A stretch of DNA of 64,000 bases from Actinocorallia aurantiaca (lineage in GTDB: Bacteria; Actinomycetota; Actinomycetes; Streptosporangiales; Streptosporangiaceae). Where the stretch lies: positions 62,001 to 126,000 of the forward strand of contig NZ_BAAATZ010000032.1 of assembly GCF_039533685.1 (NCBI RefSeq). The letters run 5' to 3'. The translations under genes were made by a program, and so were the position numbers. Within the stretch, counting starts at the first letter, position 1; every line of letters starts with the position of its first letter. This document shows, in pieces, positions 18,171-27,535 of the stretch. Below the pieces are notes generated by a model that ran no database searches, had not been told where the DNA came from, and worked only from the letters and a program-made list of their open reading frames with translations.

Positions 18171-21100
18171 CTACAGAAGGGTTCCGGAGGTGGTCCTGCG
18201 GCGCAGCGCGGGGCGGATCCTGCGCGCCGGCGCGGGGTCGTCCGCGGGCGGGAGGATCTGGGCGAGGGCCGCCACGGTGGGCGCCTGGAAGATGTCGCGG
18301 ATGGTGAGCTCCGCGCCGGTGGCGGTGCGGATCCGGGCGGTCAGCCGAGCGGCGAGCAGGGAGTGGCCGCCGAGGTCGAAGAAGTCGTCGTCGATGCTCG
18401 TGCTCGTGACGCCGAGGGCTTCGGCGAACAGCGCGCACAGGGTCCGTTCCCGGTCGTCTCGGGGAGCGCGTCCGCCGGGGGCCGCGGCCCGCTCCGGGAC
18501 GGGCAGGGCGCGGCGGTCGAGTTTGCCGTTGGGGGTGAGCGGGAGCCGGGGCAGCACCACCACCGCCGAGGGGACCAGGTGTTCGGGGACGGACCGGCGG
18601 GTGAGGTCGCGGACGTCCCGGCCGTCGAAGTCCGCGTCCCCGTCGGGCACCACATAGCCGATGAGGCGCAGCGACGCCCCGTCGGATACGGCGGTCACGG
18701 CCGCCTGGGCGACGCGGGGGTGGGCGAGCAGGGCGCGTTCGACCTCGGCGGGCTCCACCCGGAAACCGCGGACCTTCACCTGATCGTCGCCCCGCCCGGT
18801 GAACTCCAGTATCCCGTCCGCCCGCCAGCGGGCCAGATCGCCCGTCCGGTAGAGCCGGGAGCCGTCTTCCGAGAACGGGTCGGCCACGAACCGGCCCGCC
18901 GAGAGACCGGCGGCGCCGAGGTAGCCGTGGGCGAGGCCGACGCCGCCGAGGTACACCTCGCCGACCGCCCCCACCGGCACCGGACGCAACCGGCGGTCCA
19001 GCAGGTAGACCCGTTTGTTGCCGATCGGCCGCCCGACCGGGACGGCGCCCGCGCCGAGGTCCGCCGGCACCTCGAACACCGTCGAGAACCCCATCGACTC
19101 GGCCGGGCCGTAGGCGTTGGCGACCGCCACTCCGCTCCCCCGGCCCAGCACTCGCGCCACATGGGCTCCGGAGGCCACCTCGCCCCCGGTGAAGACGATC
19201 TCGACGTGGTCGAAGGCCTCCGGGTATTCGTCCGCCATCACGTTGAACAGCCCAGACGACAACTGGAGCATCGTCACACCGTGCTCAGCCGTCAACGACG
19301 CGATCAGACCCGGCTCAGGACGCTGCCCCGGCTGCAACACACAACGCCCCCCGAACAACAGGGCACCCCAGAACTCCAGGGAGAACCCGTCCCATGAGAC
19401 CGGAGAACACTGCAGGAACACCGCATCCGGACCGAACGGCGCATACACCTGACCCGCCAACGACCCCACCAGCGCCCGATGCGGAGCCACCACGCCCTTC
19501 GGCCGCCCGGTGGAACCAGATGTGAACATCACGCATGCCACATCACCCGGATCGACGGCGACGTCCAGGTCGTCCGCGGCGAACCGTGCGACGCCGGGAT
19601 CGTCGACGAGGACCGCCGGGCCCGCCAGCCGCGCCGCCAGCGACGCGCGGGTCACCACGGCGGCGGTCCGGGCCTCCGCGGCGACCAGCTCCAGGCGCGT
19701 GTCGGGGAAGTCGGGGTCGAGCACCACGTAGCTGGCACCGGTCTTCACCACAGCCAGCAACGCCACCGCGAAATCGATCCCCCGCTCCAGCAGCACTCCC
19801 GCCAGCCCGCCACGCCCCACCCCCCGGGCGACCAGATGCCGAGCCAACCGGTTCGCCCGCCCGTTCAGCTCGCCGTACGTCAACCGCTCCGCCCCGCACA
19901 CGAGCGCCACGGCGTCACGGTGCTCCCTGGCGCGGGTCTCCAGCAGCTCCGGCAGGGTCGCCTCGGCGGCGGACCCGTCGCCCGTGGCGTTCCATTCCTC
20001 CACCATCCGCGTCCGGCCCTCGGCGCCGAGCACGTCGACCTCGCCGACGGTCAGATCCGGGTCCGCCGTCACCTGCCCGAGGACCCGCAGGAAGGTCGCG
20101 ACCAGGCGTTCGACCGTCGCGCGGTCGAAGATGTCGGTGCGGTAGAGGACCGCGCCGCCCACTCCTTCGGCGTCCTCGGAGAGGAGGAACTCCAGGTCGA
20201 ACTTGGCGGTGCCGCTGTGCGCCACCGTCCCCGGGCCGGCCTGCGCGCCCGGCAGGTCGGGCGCGACGCCCGCCGCCCGCTCCAGGCCGAGGCAGACCTG
20301 GAACAGCGGGTGCCGCGACAGCGACCGCACCGGGTTCAGCGCCTCGATCACCAGGTCGAACGGGAGCTCCTGGTGCGCGAAGGCGTCGAGGTCGGCGGCG
20401 CGGACCCTGGCGAGCAGTTCGCGGAAGGCCGGGTCCCCGGACGTGTCGGTGCGCAGCACCAGCGTGTTGACGAAGAACCCGACCAGCCCGGCGAGGCCGT
20501 CGGCGGAGCGGCCCGCCACCGGAGACCCGATCGGGACGTCCTCGCCCGCCCCCATCCGGGTGAGGGTGAGGGCGAGCGCGGCCTGCAGCACCATGAACGG
20601 CGTGGCGCGCTCGGCCCCGGCCAGTTCCATGACGCGGCGGCCGAGGTCCGCGCCTAGCGCGACGGGGACCGCGCCGCCCTCCGTCCCGGCGACGAGCGGG
20701 CGCGGCCGGTCCAGGGCCAGGCCCAGCTCTTCGGGAAGCCCGGCGAGGGTCTCGCGCCAGTAGGCGAGTTCCCGGCCGGCCGTGCTCTCGGGGTCCGCGG
20801 GGTCGCCGAGCGCCGCCCGCTGCCAGAGCGCGTAGTCGGCGTACTGGACGGGCAGCGGCGGCAGGTCGGGGGCCCGTCCCTCGCGCCGCGCGGTGTAGGC
20901 GGCGGCGAGATCGCCGAACAGCGGCTGGAGCGACTCGCCGTCGGTGGCGATGTGGTGCAGCAGGACGAGCAGCAGGTACGCGCCGTCGCCGAGGTCGAAC
21001 AGGGTGACCCGGAGCGGCGGCTCGGCCGCCAGGTCGAACGGCCTGCCCGCCGCGGCGGAAAGAGCGGCGTCCAGGTCCGGGGCGGCGATCCGCACATGCT

Positions 21101-24100
21101 CGAACGCGATCCCCGGTTCGTCGAGGATCCGCTGGTACGGCTCGCCCTCGTCGGCCTCGACGACCGTGCGGAGCGGCTCGTGCCTGACGGCCAGGTCGCA
21201 GAAGGCCGCGCGCAGCGCAGCGACGTCCAGTTCGCCGTCCAGCCGGACGGTGAGCGGGACGTTGTAGGTGGCGAATGCGCCCTCCATCCGGGCGACCAGC
21301 CACAGACGGCGCTGCGCGTACGACAGCGGCAGCCGTTCCGGACGTGCGACTGCCGTCAGCGGGGGCGGCGCGGACCCCGCGGTCTCGCGGAGCCCGTCGG
21401 CCAGCGCGGCCACGGTGGGGCGCTGGAAGACGTCCCGGATCGTCAGTTCGGCGCCCAGCGCGGTACGTGCCCGGGCGGCCAGCCTCGCGGCGAGCAGGGA
21501 GTGGCCGCCGAGGTCGAAGAAGTCGTCGTCGACGCTCACCTCGGGCACGCCGAGCACCTCGGCGAACAGGCCGCAGAGGATCTCGTCGCGGGCGTCGCGC
21601 GGCGGCCGTCCGCCGGGGGCGGCGGCCGTCTCCGGCAGGGGCAGGGCGCGGCGGTCGAGTTTGCCGTTGGGGGTGAGCGGGAGTCGGGGCAGCACCACCA
21701 CCGCCGAGGGAACCAGGTGTTCGGGCAGCCGGCCGCGCAGCCGGTGCCTCAGCTCGCGCCCGTCGGGGGCGGCGTCTCCGGCCGGCACCGCGTAGCCGAC
21801 GAGGCGGAGCGAGCCGCCGTCGGGGGCGGCGATCACGGCGGCCTGTGCGACGTCGTCGAGGTCCAGCAGGGCGCGTTCGATCTCGGCGGGCTCCACCCGG
21901 AAACCGCGGACCTTCACCTGATCGTCGCCTCGCCCGGTGAACTCCAGCGTCCCGTCCGCCCGCCAGCGGGCCAGATCGCCCGTCCGGTAGAGCCGGGAAC
22001 CGTCTTCCGAGAACGGGTCGGCCACGAACCGGCCGGCGGAGAGCCCTGCCGCCTCCAGATAGCCATGGGCCAGGCCGACGCCGCCCAGATACACCTCGCC
22101 GACCGCTCCCACCGGCACCGGACGCAACCGGCGGTCCAGCAGGTAGACCCGTTTGTTGACGATCGGCCGCCCGATGGAGATCTCGCCTCCGCCGAACCCT
22201 TCCGGCACCTCGAACACCGTCGAGAAACCCATCGACTCCGCCGGGCCGTAGGCGTTGGCGACCACCACGCCGCTCCCCCGGCCCAGCACCCGCGCCACAT
22301 GGGCCCCGGATGACACCTCGCCCCCGGTGAAGACCGTCTTCACGCGGTCGAAGACAGCCGGATACTCATCGGCCATCACGTTGAACAGCCCCGATGACAG
22401 CTGGAGCATCGTCACACCGTGCTCAGCCGTCAACGACGCGATCAGACCCGGCTCCGGACGCTGCCCCGGCTGCAACACACAACGCCCCCCGAACAACAGG
22501 GCACCCCAGAACTCCAGGGAGAACCCGTCCCATGACACCGGAGAACACTGCAGGAACACCGCGTCCGGACCGAACGGCGCATACGCCTGTCCGACCAATG
22601 ACCCCACCAGCGCCCGATGCGGAGCCATCACCCCTTTGGGGCGGCCCGTCGAGCCGGACGTGAACATCACGCACGCCACGTCACCCGGATCGACGGCGAC
22701 GCCCAGGTCGTTCGGCGGCTGCTCCGCGAGCACCGCCTCGTCCACGCACACCAGCGGCCGGACGTGCGGGATCCGGTCGGAGAGCGCGGACCGCGAGACG
22801 ACGGCCGAGACCGCCGCGCCCTCCGCCACCGCGGCAAGCCGCGCGTCCGGGAAGTCGGGGTCGAGCACCACGTAGCCGGCACCGGTCTTCACCACCGCCA
22901 GCAACGCCACCGCGAAGTCCACGCCCCGCTCCAGCAGCACCCCCACCAGCCCGCCACGCCCCACCCCCCGGGCGACCAGATGCCGAGCCAACCGGTTCGC
23001 CCGCGCGTTCAACCGCGCGTACGACACGCGTTCCGAGCCGCACACGAGCGCCACGGCACCGCCGTGCTCCCTGACCCTGGCCTCGAACAGCTCCGGCAGG
23101 GCCGCTTCGGCCGAGGCCGAGTCGCCGGTGGCGTTCCATTCCCGCACCACCCGCACCCGTTCCTCCGGGGTCAGCGGGTCCAGTTCGCCCACCGGGGCGT
23201 CCGGCCGCGCGGCGAGCGCGGCGACCACCCGGGTGAAGGCGCGCCCGTAGGCGGCGAGGTCCGCCCCGTAGGCGGTGTCGAGGGTGACGTCGACCCGCAG
23301 CCCGCCCGCCTCGCCCCGGCTCACGGTGAGGGAGAGGTCGTCGGCGGTTCCCCCCGTCGACATCAGGTGGCTGGTGCCGGTCGCCTCGCCGAACGGGTAC
23401 TCCTCGGCGTCGGTGAGGATGTTGACCACCGGCCCGAACTGCCGGACCCCCCGTTCCCACCAGCCGAGGTCGCGCAGCAGGTCCTCCGTGCGGTAGCGCT
23501 GGTGCCACTGCGCCTTCGCGCCGAGTTCCGCGACCCTGGCGGCCAGGCGCACGGCCGGCTCCGCGGGGTCGACCGCGCAGCGCAGCGGCAGGATGTTCGC
23601 GGTCATGCCCGCGGCGTTGCGGATGAGCCGGCCGGGCACCGCGAGGCTGAGCAGCACGTCGGCCTCCCCGGTCCACAGGTGCCGGTGCAGGACCGCGGCG
23701 CAGAGCAGCGCCTGCTGCCAGCCCACGCCCGCGCGTTCGGCGAACCCGCGCAGCGCCGCGAACCCGGCGGCGTCGAGCTGGAGGACCTCCCGGGCGATCC
23801 GCCGTTCGGGGACCCCGCCGGGGAACGGGGGCATGGCCGCGCCGTCGAGGTGGGCACTCCAGTAGGCGGCGTCCCTGCGCCGGGCCGGCGTGTCCGTGTT
23901 CGCATAGTCGTCCCCGGCGTCCAGGAGGCGCGTGAACGATCCGAGCGGGTGGGCGGGCGCGCGGTCCTCCAGCAGCGCCCGGTAGTGCTCGGAGACCCGG
24001 CGGCACAGCAGCGTGATGGTGTGGCCGTCGCGGACGAGATGGTGGGCCCGGGTGTACCAGCGGTGGTGCCCGGGGCCGAGCCGGAAGACGAGATCGTGGT

Positions 24101-24458
24101 GCAGCGGGCCGTTCTCGAGGTCGGTGACGGTCTCCATGTCCGCCCGCATGGCGGCGAGCGCGGCCGCCGCCGGGTCGGGCTCCGCGCCGGCGTCCACCAG
24201 GTCCGGGACGGTCGCCGGCACCGGCCCGAAGGTCTGCACGGGCGCCCCGTCGACCTCCGTGAACCGCAGGCCGAGGGAGTCGTCCTCGGCGGAGGCCCGG
24301 GCGATCGCGGTCCGGAGCAGCTCCGCGTCCAGCGGTCCCCGGATGTCCACGAACCCGCCCAGGTTGAAGACGGGGGTGTCCGGGTGGAGACGCTGGGCGT
24401 ACCAGACGCCCGACTGCGCGGAGTTCAGCGGTCTTCCCGCGGCGGCAGGCGCGGACAT
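18171..24458 (-). CDS. NRPS-D, initiation synthetase (starter C-A-T-C-A-T)
   Basis: 2095 residues from ATG 24458 (AAGGAG upstream). The N-terminal C domain (RPLNSAQSGVWYAQ; HHLVRDG near 136) resembles starter condensation domains that join an acyl group to the first amino acid. Then A1 (TSGSTGRPKG near 600), T1 (GGHSLL near 982), C2 (HHIATDG near 1167), A2 (near 1643) and T2 (near 2028). Both A domains give the same manual pocket code, DGLQFGAGF, so the first two residues of the product should be the same amino acid. I do not recognise the code. Long stretches of A1 and A2 are nearly identical and use different codons from the rest of the gene. ACP and KAS III genes lie just upstream, which supports an acylated N-terminus. 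Confidence 0.94.
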   Translation of the reverse strand: MSAPAAAGRPLNSAQSGVWYAQRLHPDTPVFNLGGFVDIRGPLDAELLRTAIARASAEDDSLGLRFTEVDGAPVQTFGPVPATVPDLVDAGAEPDPAAAALAAMRADMETVTDLENGPLHHDLVFRLGPGHHRWYTRAHHLVRDGHTITLLCRRVSEHYRALLEDRAPAHPLGSFTRLLDAGDDYANTDTPARRRDAAYWSAHLDGAAMPPFPGGVPERRIAREVLQLDAAGFAALRGFAERAGVGWQQALLCAAVLHRHLWTGEADVLLSLAVPGRLIRNAAGMTANILPLRCAVDPAEPAVRLAARVAELGAKAQWHQRYRTEDLLRDLGWWERGVRQFGPVVNILTDAEEYPFGEATGTSHLMSTGGTADDLSLTVSRGEAGGLRVDVTLDTAYGADLAAYGRAFTRVVAALAARPDAPVGELDPLTPEERVRVVREWNATGDSASAEAALPELFEARVREHGGAVALVCGSERVSYARLNARANRLARHLVARGVGRGGLVGVLLERGVDFAVALLAVVKTGAGYVVLDPDFPDARLAAVAEGAAVSAVVSRSALSDRIPHVRPLVCVDEAVLAEQPPNDLGVAVDPGDVACVMFTSGSTGRPKGVMAPHRALVGSLVGQAYAPFGPDAVFLQCSPVSWDGFSLEFWGALLFGGRCVLQPGQRPEPGLIASLTAEHGVTMLQLSSGLFNVMADEYPAVFDRVKTVFTGGEVSSGAHVARVLGRGSGVVVANAYGPAESMGFSTVFEVPEGFGGGEISIGRPIVNKRVYLLDRRLRPVPVGAVGEVYLGGVGLAHGYLEAAGLSAGRFVADPFSEDGSRLYRTGDLARWRADGTLEFTGRGDDQVKVRGFRVEPAEIERALLDLDDVAQAAVIAAPDGGSLRLVGYAVPAGDAAPDGRELRHRLRGRLPEHLVPSAVVVLPRLPLTPNGKLDRRALPLPETAAAPGGRPPRDARDEILCGLFAEVLGVPEVSVDDDFFDLGGHSLLAARLAARARTALGAELTIRDVFQRPTVAALADGLRETAGSAPPPLTAVARPERLPLSYAQRRLWLVARMEGAFATYNVPLTVRLDGELDVAALRAAFCDLAVRHEPLRTVVEADEGEPYQRILDEPGIAFEHVRIAAPDLDAALSAAAGRPFDLAAEPPLRVTLFDLGDGAYLLLVLLHHIATDGESLQPLFGDLAAAYTARREGRAPDLPPLPVQYADYALWQRAALGDPADPESTAGRELAYWRETLAGLPEELGLALDRPRPLVAGTEGGAVPVALGADLGRRVMELAGAERATPFMVLQAALALTLTRMGAGEDVPIGSPVAGRSADGLAGLVGFFVNTLVLRTDTSGDPAFRELLARVRAADLDAFAHQELPFDLVIEALNPVRSLSRHPLFQVCLGLERAAGVAPDLPGAQAGPGTVAHSGTAKFDLEFLLSEDAEGVGGAVLYRTDIFDRATVERLVATFLRVLGQVTADPDLTVGEVDVLGAEGRTRMVEEWNATGDGSAAEATLPELLETRAREHRDAVALVCGAERLTYGELNGRANRLARHLVARGVGRGGLAGVLLERGIDFAVALLAVVKTGASYVVLDPDFPDTRLELVAAEARTAAVVTRASLAARLAGPAVLVDDPGVARFAADDLDVAVDPGDVACVMFTSGSTGRPKGVVAPHRALVGSLAGQVYAPFGPDAVFLQCSPVSWDGFSLEFWGALLFGGRCVLQPGQRPEPGLIASLTAEHGVTMLQLSSGLFNVMADEYPEAFDHVEIVFTGGEVASGAHVARVLGRGSGVAVANAYGPAESMGFSTVFEVPADLGAGAVPVGRPIGNKRVYLLDRRLRPVPVGAVGEVYLGGVGLAHGYLGAAGLSAGRFVADPFSEDGSRLYRTGDLARWRADGILEFTGRGDDQVKVRGFRVEPAEVERALLAHPRVAQAAVTAVSDGASLRLIGYVVPDGDADFDGRDVRDLTRRSVPEHLVPSAVVVLPRLPLTPNGKLDRRALPVPERAAAPGGRAPRDDRERTLCALFAEALGVTSTSIDDDFFDLGGHSLLAARLTARIRTATGAELTIRDIFQAPTVAALAQILPPADDPAPARRIRPALRRRTTSGTLL
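19230..19500 (-). repeat. A-domain core repeat, copy 2 of NRPS-D
   Basis: This block encodes the A4-A5 substrate-pocket region of A2. It is almost identical in nucleotides to the block near 22370-22640 in A1, offset about 3138 bp. It contains many TTG, TGT, CGT, CCT, GGT and TCT codons that are rare in the flanking sequence, which suggests recombination or gene conversion of the pocket-coding segment. Boundaries are approximate. Confidence 0.75.
22370..22640 (-). repeat. A-domain core repeat, copy 1 of NRPS-D
   Basis: Partner of the block near 19230-19500. It has the same pocket residues (SWDGFSLEF, LQLSSGLFNV, FTGGEV) and the same unusual codon set. Outside the shared stretches the two modules diverge normally. 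Confidence 0.75.
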
Positions 24459-24516
24459 GGGGGCTCCTTCACAGAAGGTCGGGACGGGCACGGCGGTGGT
24501 GGAAGGGGAGGGTGCG

Positions 24517-24536
24517 NNNNNNNNNNNNNNNNNNNN
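24517..24536. other. Assembly gap (20 N) between the ACP gene and NRPS-D
   Basis: Twenty N in the intergenic region 59 bp upstream of the NRPS-D start. Real length and content are unknown, so an extra small gene or promoter here cannot be excluded. Confidence 0.97.
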
Positions 24537-24580
24537 GGTGTCGCGGGGTCAGGGGATCCCGCGACACCGCGCCGTCCGGG

Positions 24581-24814
24581 TCACTGCTCGCGTTGGAGGA
24601 TGTCGAGGATGTCCTGGACGTTCTGGACGTGTGCGATGTCCTCGTCCTCGAAGTCGAAGCCGAACTCCTTCTCGACGTTGGTCATGATCTCGACGACGGA
24701 GAGCGAGTCGACGTCCAGCACGTCGGCGAAGGAGTCGGACGGGGCGAAGCCGGGCTCCAGCTCCGGCACGGCCTTGAGGACCAGCGCGTTGACCCGGTCG
24801 AGGGTGGTGTTCAT
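24581..24814 (-). CDS. Free-standing acyl carrier protein
   Basis: 77-residue acidic protein with the 4'-phosphopantetheine site in DVLDVDSLSVVEI (the serine after DVD). ATG 24814 has AGGAG upstream. It lies between KAS III and the starter NRPS and 47 nt after the KAS III stop, so it probably carries the acyl chain that the starter C domain of NRPS-D uses. The sequence (KEFGFDFEDEDI near the C-terminus) resembles fatty acid and polyketide ACPs rather than an NRPS T domain. A housekeeping ACP is unlikely because no fab genes are adjacent. Confidence 0.93.
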   Translation of the reverse strand: MNTTLDRVNALVLKAVPELEPGFAPSDSFADVLDVDSLSVVEIMTNVEKEFGFDFEDEDIAHVQNVQDILDILQREQ

Positions 24815-24861
24815 GGGGGGTCTCCTTTTCTCGGGGTTTCTCTCTCGGTCTTGCGGGGGTC

Positions 24862-25914
24862 TCAGACGGCGGACGCCGCGGGCACCGGGGGCGCCGGGGC
24901 CGCCGCGGGCGGGAGGTCGGGCCAGACGAGGGTCGCCGCGGCCCAGGTGATGCCTCCGCCGAAGGCGCAGAAGAGGATCCGGTCGCCGGGCGAGAGCCGG
25001 CCCTCGGCCATCGCGTCCACGAGGGCGAGCGGGATCGACGCGGCCGAGGTGTTGGCCACCCGGTCGACGTTGACGACGGCGCGCTCGGCGGGGACGCCGA
25101 TCGCCCTGGCGGTGGCGGTGAGGATCCGGCGGTTGGCCTGGTGGGCGACGAGCCAGTCGACGTCCTCCGGCTTCCAGCCGGTCTGCGCCAGCACGGTCTC
25201 GGACGCCGCGGTCATGTGCTTGACCGCGTACTTGTAGACCAGCCGGCCCTGCATCCTCAGGTAGCTCTCGGGGATGTCGGTCGGCACCCCGGCGGCGCGC
25301 TGCCGTGAGCCGCCCGCGGGGGTGACCAGGATGTCGAGGAGGTCGCCGTCGCTGCCCATGACCTGGGACAGCACCGCTCCGGGTTCGCCCGGACCGCCTC
25401 GGCGCAGCACCACCGCGCCCGCGCCGTCGCCGAACACCGGGGCGGTGATCTGGTCGTGCGGGTCGACGGAGGCGGTGACGGCCTCGGCGCCGATCACCAG
25501 GCCGGAGCGGAACGCCCCGGCCTGGATCATCGACGAGGCGATGGTGAGCGCGTAGATGAAGCCGGAGCACGCGGCGTTCACGTCGAAGGCCGCGACCCCC
25601 TTGAGGCCCAGCCGGGCGGCCACCGCCGGGGCGGTGGCGGGGAACGTCTGGTCGGGCGTGCACGTGGCGAGGAGCACGAAGTCGACATCGGGGTTGCCGC
25701 ACGAGTCCAGCGCCTGCCGGCCCGCGCCGACCGCGAGGTCGGACGTCGCCCCGGTCGGCTCGATGACGTAGCGCTGCTCGATGCCGGTGCGGTCGCGGAT
25801 CCAGTCGTCCGGCAGGCCGAGCCGGGCGGAGACCTCCTCGTTCTTCACCATCCGCTCGGGAAGGCAGGCGCCTATCCCCGCGATGACCGCCGTCGCGGCC
25901 TGACCTGATGACAC
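24862..25914 (-). CDS. Beta-ketoacyl-ACP synthase III-like enzyme
   Basis: 350 residues from GTG 25914, chosen for GGAGG 7 nt upstream. Thiolase-fold condensing enzyme of the FabH type, with Cys in NAACSGF, His in VAHQANRRI and Asn in VANTSAASIP, the full Cys-His-Asn triad. FabH enzymes condense an acyl-CoA with malonyl-ACP; some relatives transfer acyl groups. Beside a dedicated ACP and a starter C domain it probably makes or transfers the acyl starter of the peptide. It follows the HTH/NB-ARC regulator by 58 bp in the same direction. Substrate choice cannot be read from the sequence. Confidence 0.93.
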   Translation of the reverse strand: MSSGQAATAVIAGIGACLPERMVKNEEVSARLGLPDDWIRDRTGIEQRYVIEPTGATSDLAVGAGRQALDSCGNPDVDFVLLATCTPDQTFPATAPAVAARLGLKGVAAFDVNAACSGFIYALTIASSMIQAGAFRSGLVIGAEAVTASVDPHDQITAPVFGDGAGAVVLRRGGPGEPGAVLSQVMGSDGDLLDILVTPAGGSRQRAAGVPTDIPESYLRMQGRLVYKYAVKHMTAASETVLAQTGWKPEDVDWLVAHQANRRILTATARAIGVPAERAVVNVDRVANTSAASIPLALVDAMAEGRLSPGDRILFCAFGGGITWAAATLVWPDLPPAAAPAPPVPAASAV

Positions 25915-25972
25915 GGTTCTTCCTCCAGTGTGCTGGCGGTGTTCGGTGGCGGTAGGGGGGTTCGCGGTGTTC

Positions 25973-27328
25973 TCAGAGCCCATGGGACACCCGGTGCGGC
26001 GCGCCGAACGGCAGTTGTTCCGGCACTCGCGCAGCAGTCGCGCGCACCGTCTCCAGGACCTGGAACGGCGGCCGCCCCGGCTCCTGCGAGGTCCGGACGA
26101 GGCCGCGCAGCAGGAGGTCGCGCACGACGCGTCCGCTGGCGGGCAGGCTCCGCCCGGTGAGCGCGACCACGTCGTCGAGGCTGAAGCCGCCGTCGCCCGC
26201 CGACAGCACGGACAGCAGTTCCGCGTCCGCGGCGGGGAGCCGGCCGACGCAGCGTTCCAGCGCCTCGCGCAGACCCGAGGCGCCGTCAGTCCCCGCCAGG
26301 TGGTCGAGCAGTTCGGCGGGGCCCGCGGCCAGGCAGCGCAGCAGGGTCTCCAGGTCGTAGATCAGCAGCCAGGACGCCGCGGCGCGCAGGGCGAGCGGCA
26401 CCCCGTCGAGCCGCCGGCAGATCTCGGCGGCGAGCGCGGTCTCGGCGGGCGTCCGGCGGGCGCGCCGGGCCGTGCGGTCGGCGAGGTCGTGGAACAGCCG
26501 GACGGCGGGCGCGTCCGCGGGTTCGCCGTCCGGGCCGGTCGTCTCCAGCGGGGCCAGCAGGAACTGCCGTTCCCCCCGCACGCCGCACGGCTCGTCGGCG
26601 GTGACCAGCAGCCGCAGGTCGGGGCACTCCCTCAGGAGGCGGGCGAGCCGGTCGGGCCGCGGCTCCGGCCTGCCGAGGCCGTCGACGACCAGCAGCGCGG
26701 GCCCGTCCCCCGCCAGCTCGGCGAAGGCCCCGACCCCCTGCCCGTCGCCGGACCCGAAGACGTCCTCGACGCAGCCGCGGGTGACGTCGGTGAAGTCGCC
26801 TCCGGCGAGGTCGCCGCCGGTCCGCGCCGACGAGCCGGGCATGGTGTACCAGAGCACCGGGAACCGAGCGGCGGCGCGCAGCCGTCCGGCGACCTCCACG
26901 GCGAGGCGGGTCTTGCCCACCCCGCCGAGGCCGACGATCGTGATGAGGCGCTCCGCGCCGGAACCGAGCTCGTCCTCGATCACCGCGGCCTCCCTCTCCC
27001 GGCCGACGATGGGGTCGAGCACCGCGGGCGGGCCGGGGGGCTCCGCCCGGAAGCCCTCCTTCAGCGCCCGGCCGGCCATCCCCCGGTTGGCGGCGGTCTC
27101 GAACGCCGCGCGGGCCCGCGGGCCGAGCCTCAGCCCGTCGGCGAGCAGCCGTACGGTGTCGGTGCGGGGGCGCCTGGCCCTGCCCTGCTCGATGTCGCGG
27201 ATGGCGCGCACGCTGATGGTCGAGAAGTCGGCCAGCTCGCGCTGGGTCAGTCCGATGCGGATCCGGTGCCGGCGCACCATCATGCCGAAATGCAGTGCTC
27301 CAGCGCCGGCGGCGGTGTCAACGGCCAT
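25973..27328 (-). CDS. HTH (XRE)-NB-ARC transcriptional regulator
   Basis: 451 residues. An N-terminal XRE helix-turn-helix spans about residues 15-70 (IGLTQRELADFSTISVRAIR). It is followed by a P-loop ATPase of the NB-ARC/STAND class (GLGGVGKT near 135, Walker B LLVVDGLG). There is no clear TPR tail, so it is short compared with AfsR or LAL regulators. It heads the NRPS operon in the same direction, 58 bp before KAS III, which points to a pathway-specific role. Its upstream region is shared with the divergent tiny gene and contains the inverted repeat CTATCG-CCAC-CGATAG. ATG 27328 has GAGGAG upstream. Target and ligand are unknown. Confidence 0.85.
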   Translation of the reverse strand: MAVDTAAGAGALHFGMMVRRHRIRIGLTQRELADFSTISVRAIRDIEQGRARRPRTDTVRLLADGLRLGPRARAAFETAANRGMAGRALKEGFRAEPPGPPAVLDPIVGREREAAVIEDELGSGAERLITIVGLGGVGKTRLAVEVAGRLRAAARFPVLWYTMPGSSARTGGDLAGGDFTDVTRGCVEDVFGSGDGQGVGAFAELAGDGPALLVVDGLGRPEPRPDRLARLLRECPDLRLLVTADEPCGVRGERQFLLAPLETTGPDGEPADAPAVRLFHDLADRTARRARRTPAETALAAEICRRLDGVPLALRAAASWLLIYDLETLLRCLAAGPAELLDHLAGTDGASGLREALERCVGRLPAADAELLSVLSAGDGGFSLDDVVALTGRSLPASGRVVRDLLLRGLVRTSQEPGRPPFQVLETVRATAARVPEQLPFGAPHRVSHGL

Positions 27329-27410
27329 TCGACGATCACCCTTCTCCTCGGGTTCCGGTCTTGCTTCCGCCCATACTCCGGAGTCGCTTATTCACCGGGC
27401 ATCACACCGC

Positions 27411-27426
27411 CTATCGCCACCGATAG
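27411..27426. promoter_or_regulatory. Inverted repeat CTATCG-CCAC-CGATAG between divergent genes
   Basis: Perfect 6-bp arms with a 4-bp spacer, midway between the HTH/NB-ARC regulator and the tiny gene. Its right arm starts the GATA-repeat series. It could serve the regulator's own promoter, as a minus-strand GATAG core is present too. Confidence 0.45.
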
Positions 27427-27498
27427 CGCGCGGAGCCGCCCGTGATAATCCGGGGATAAGGAGAGGGATAATCCGGGGATTCCCATTTTTCTTACGTT
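27422..27498 (+). promoter_or_regulatory. SARP-type promoter: phased GATAR repeats and -10 box
   Basis: GATA cores start at 27422, 27444, 27455, 27467 and 27478, so steps are 22, 11, 12 and 11 bp. The last three units read GGGATAAGGAG, GGGATAATCCG and GGGATTCCC. The final unit ends at 27484, and TACGTT, a fair TAnnnT -10 box, starts at 27493, 8 bp later. That spacing is the one known for SARP-activated promoters, where the regulator replaces the -35 contact. The regulator is likely the AfsR-like SARP encoded at 27690-30596. Confidence 0.65.
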
Positions 27499-27535
27499 GG
27501 TTGCATCAGGTCAGGAGATGAGAAAAGAGGACCCG

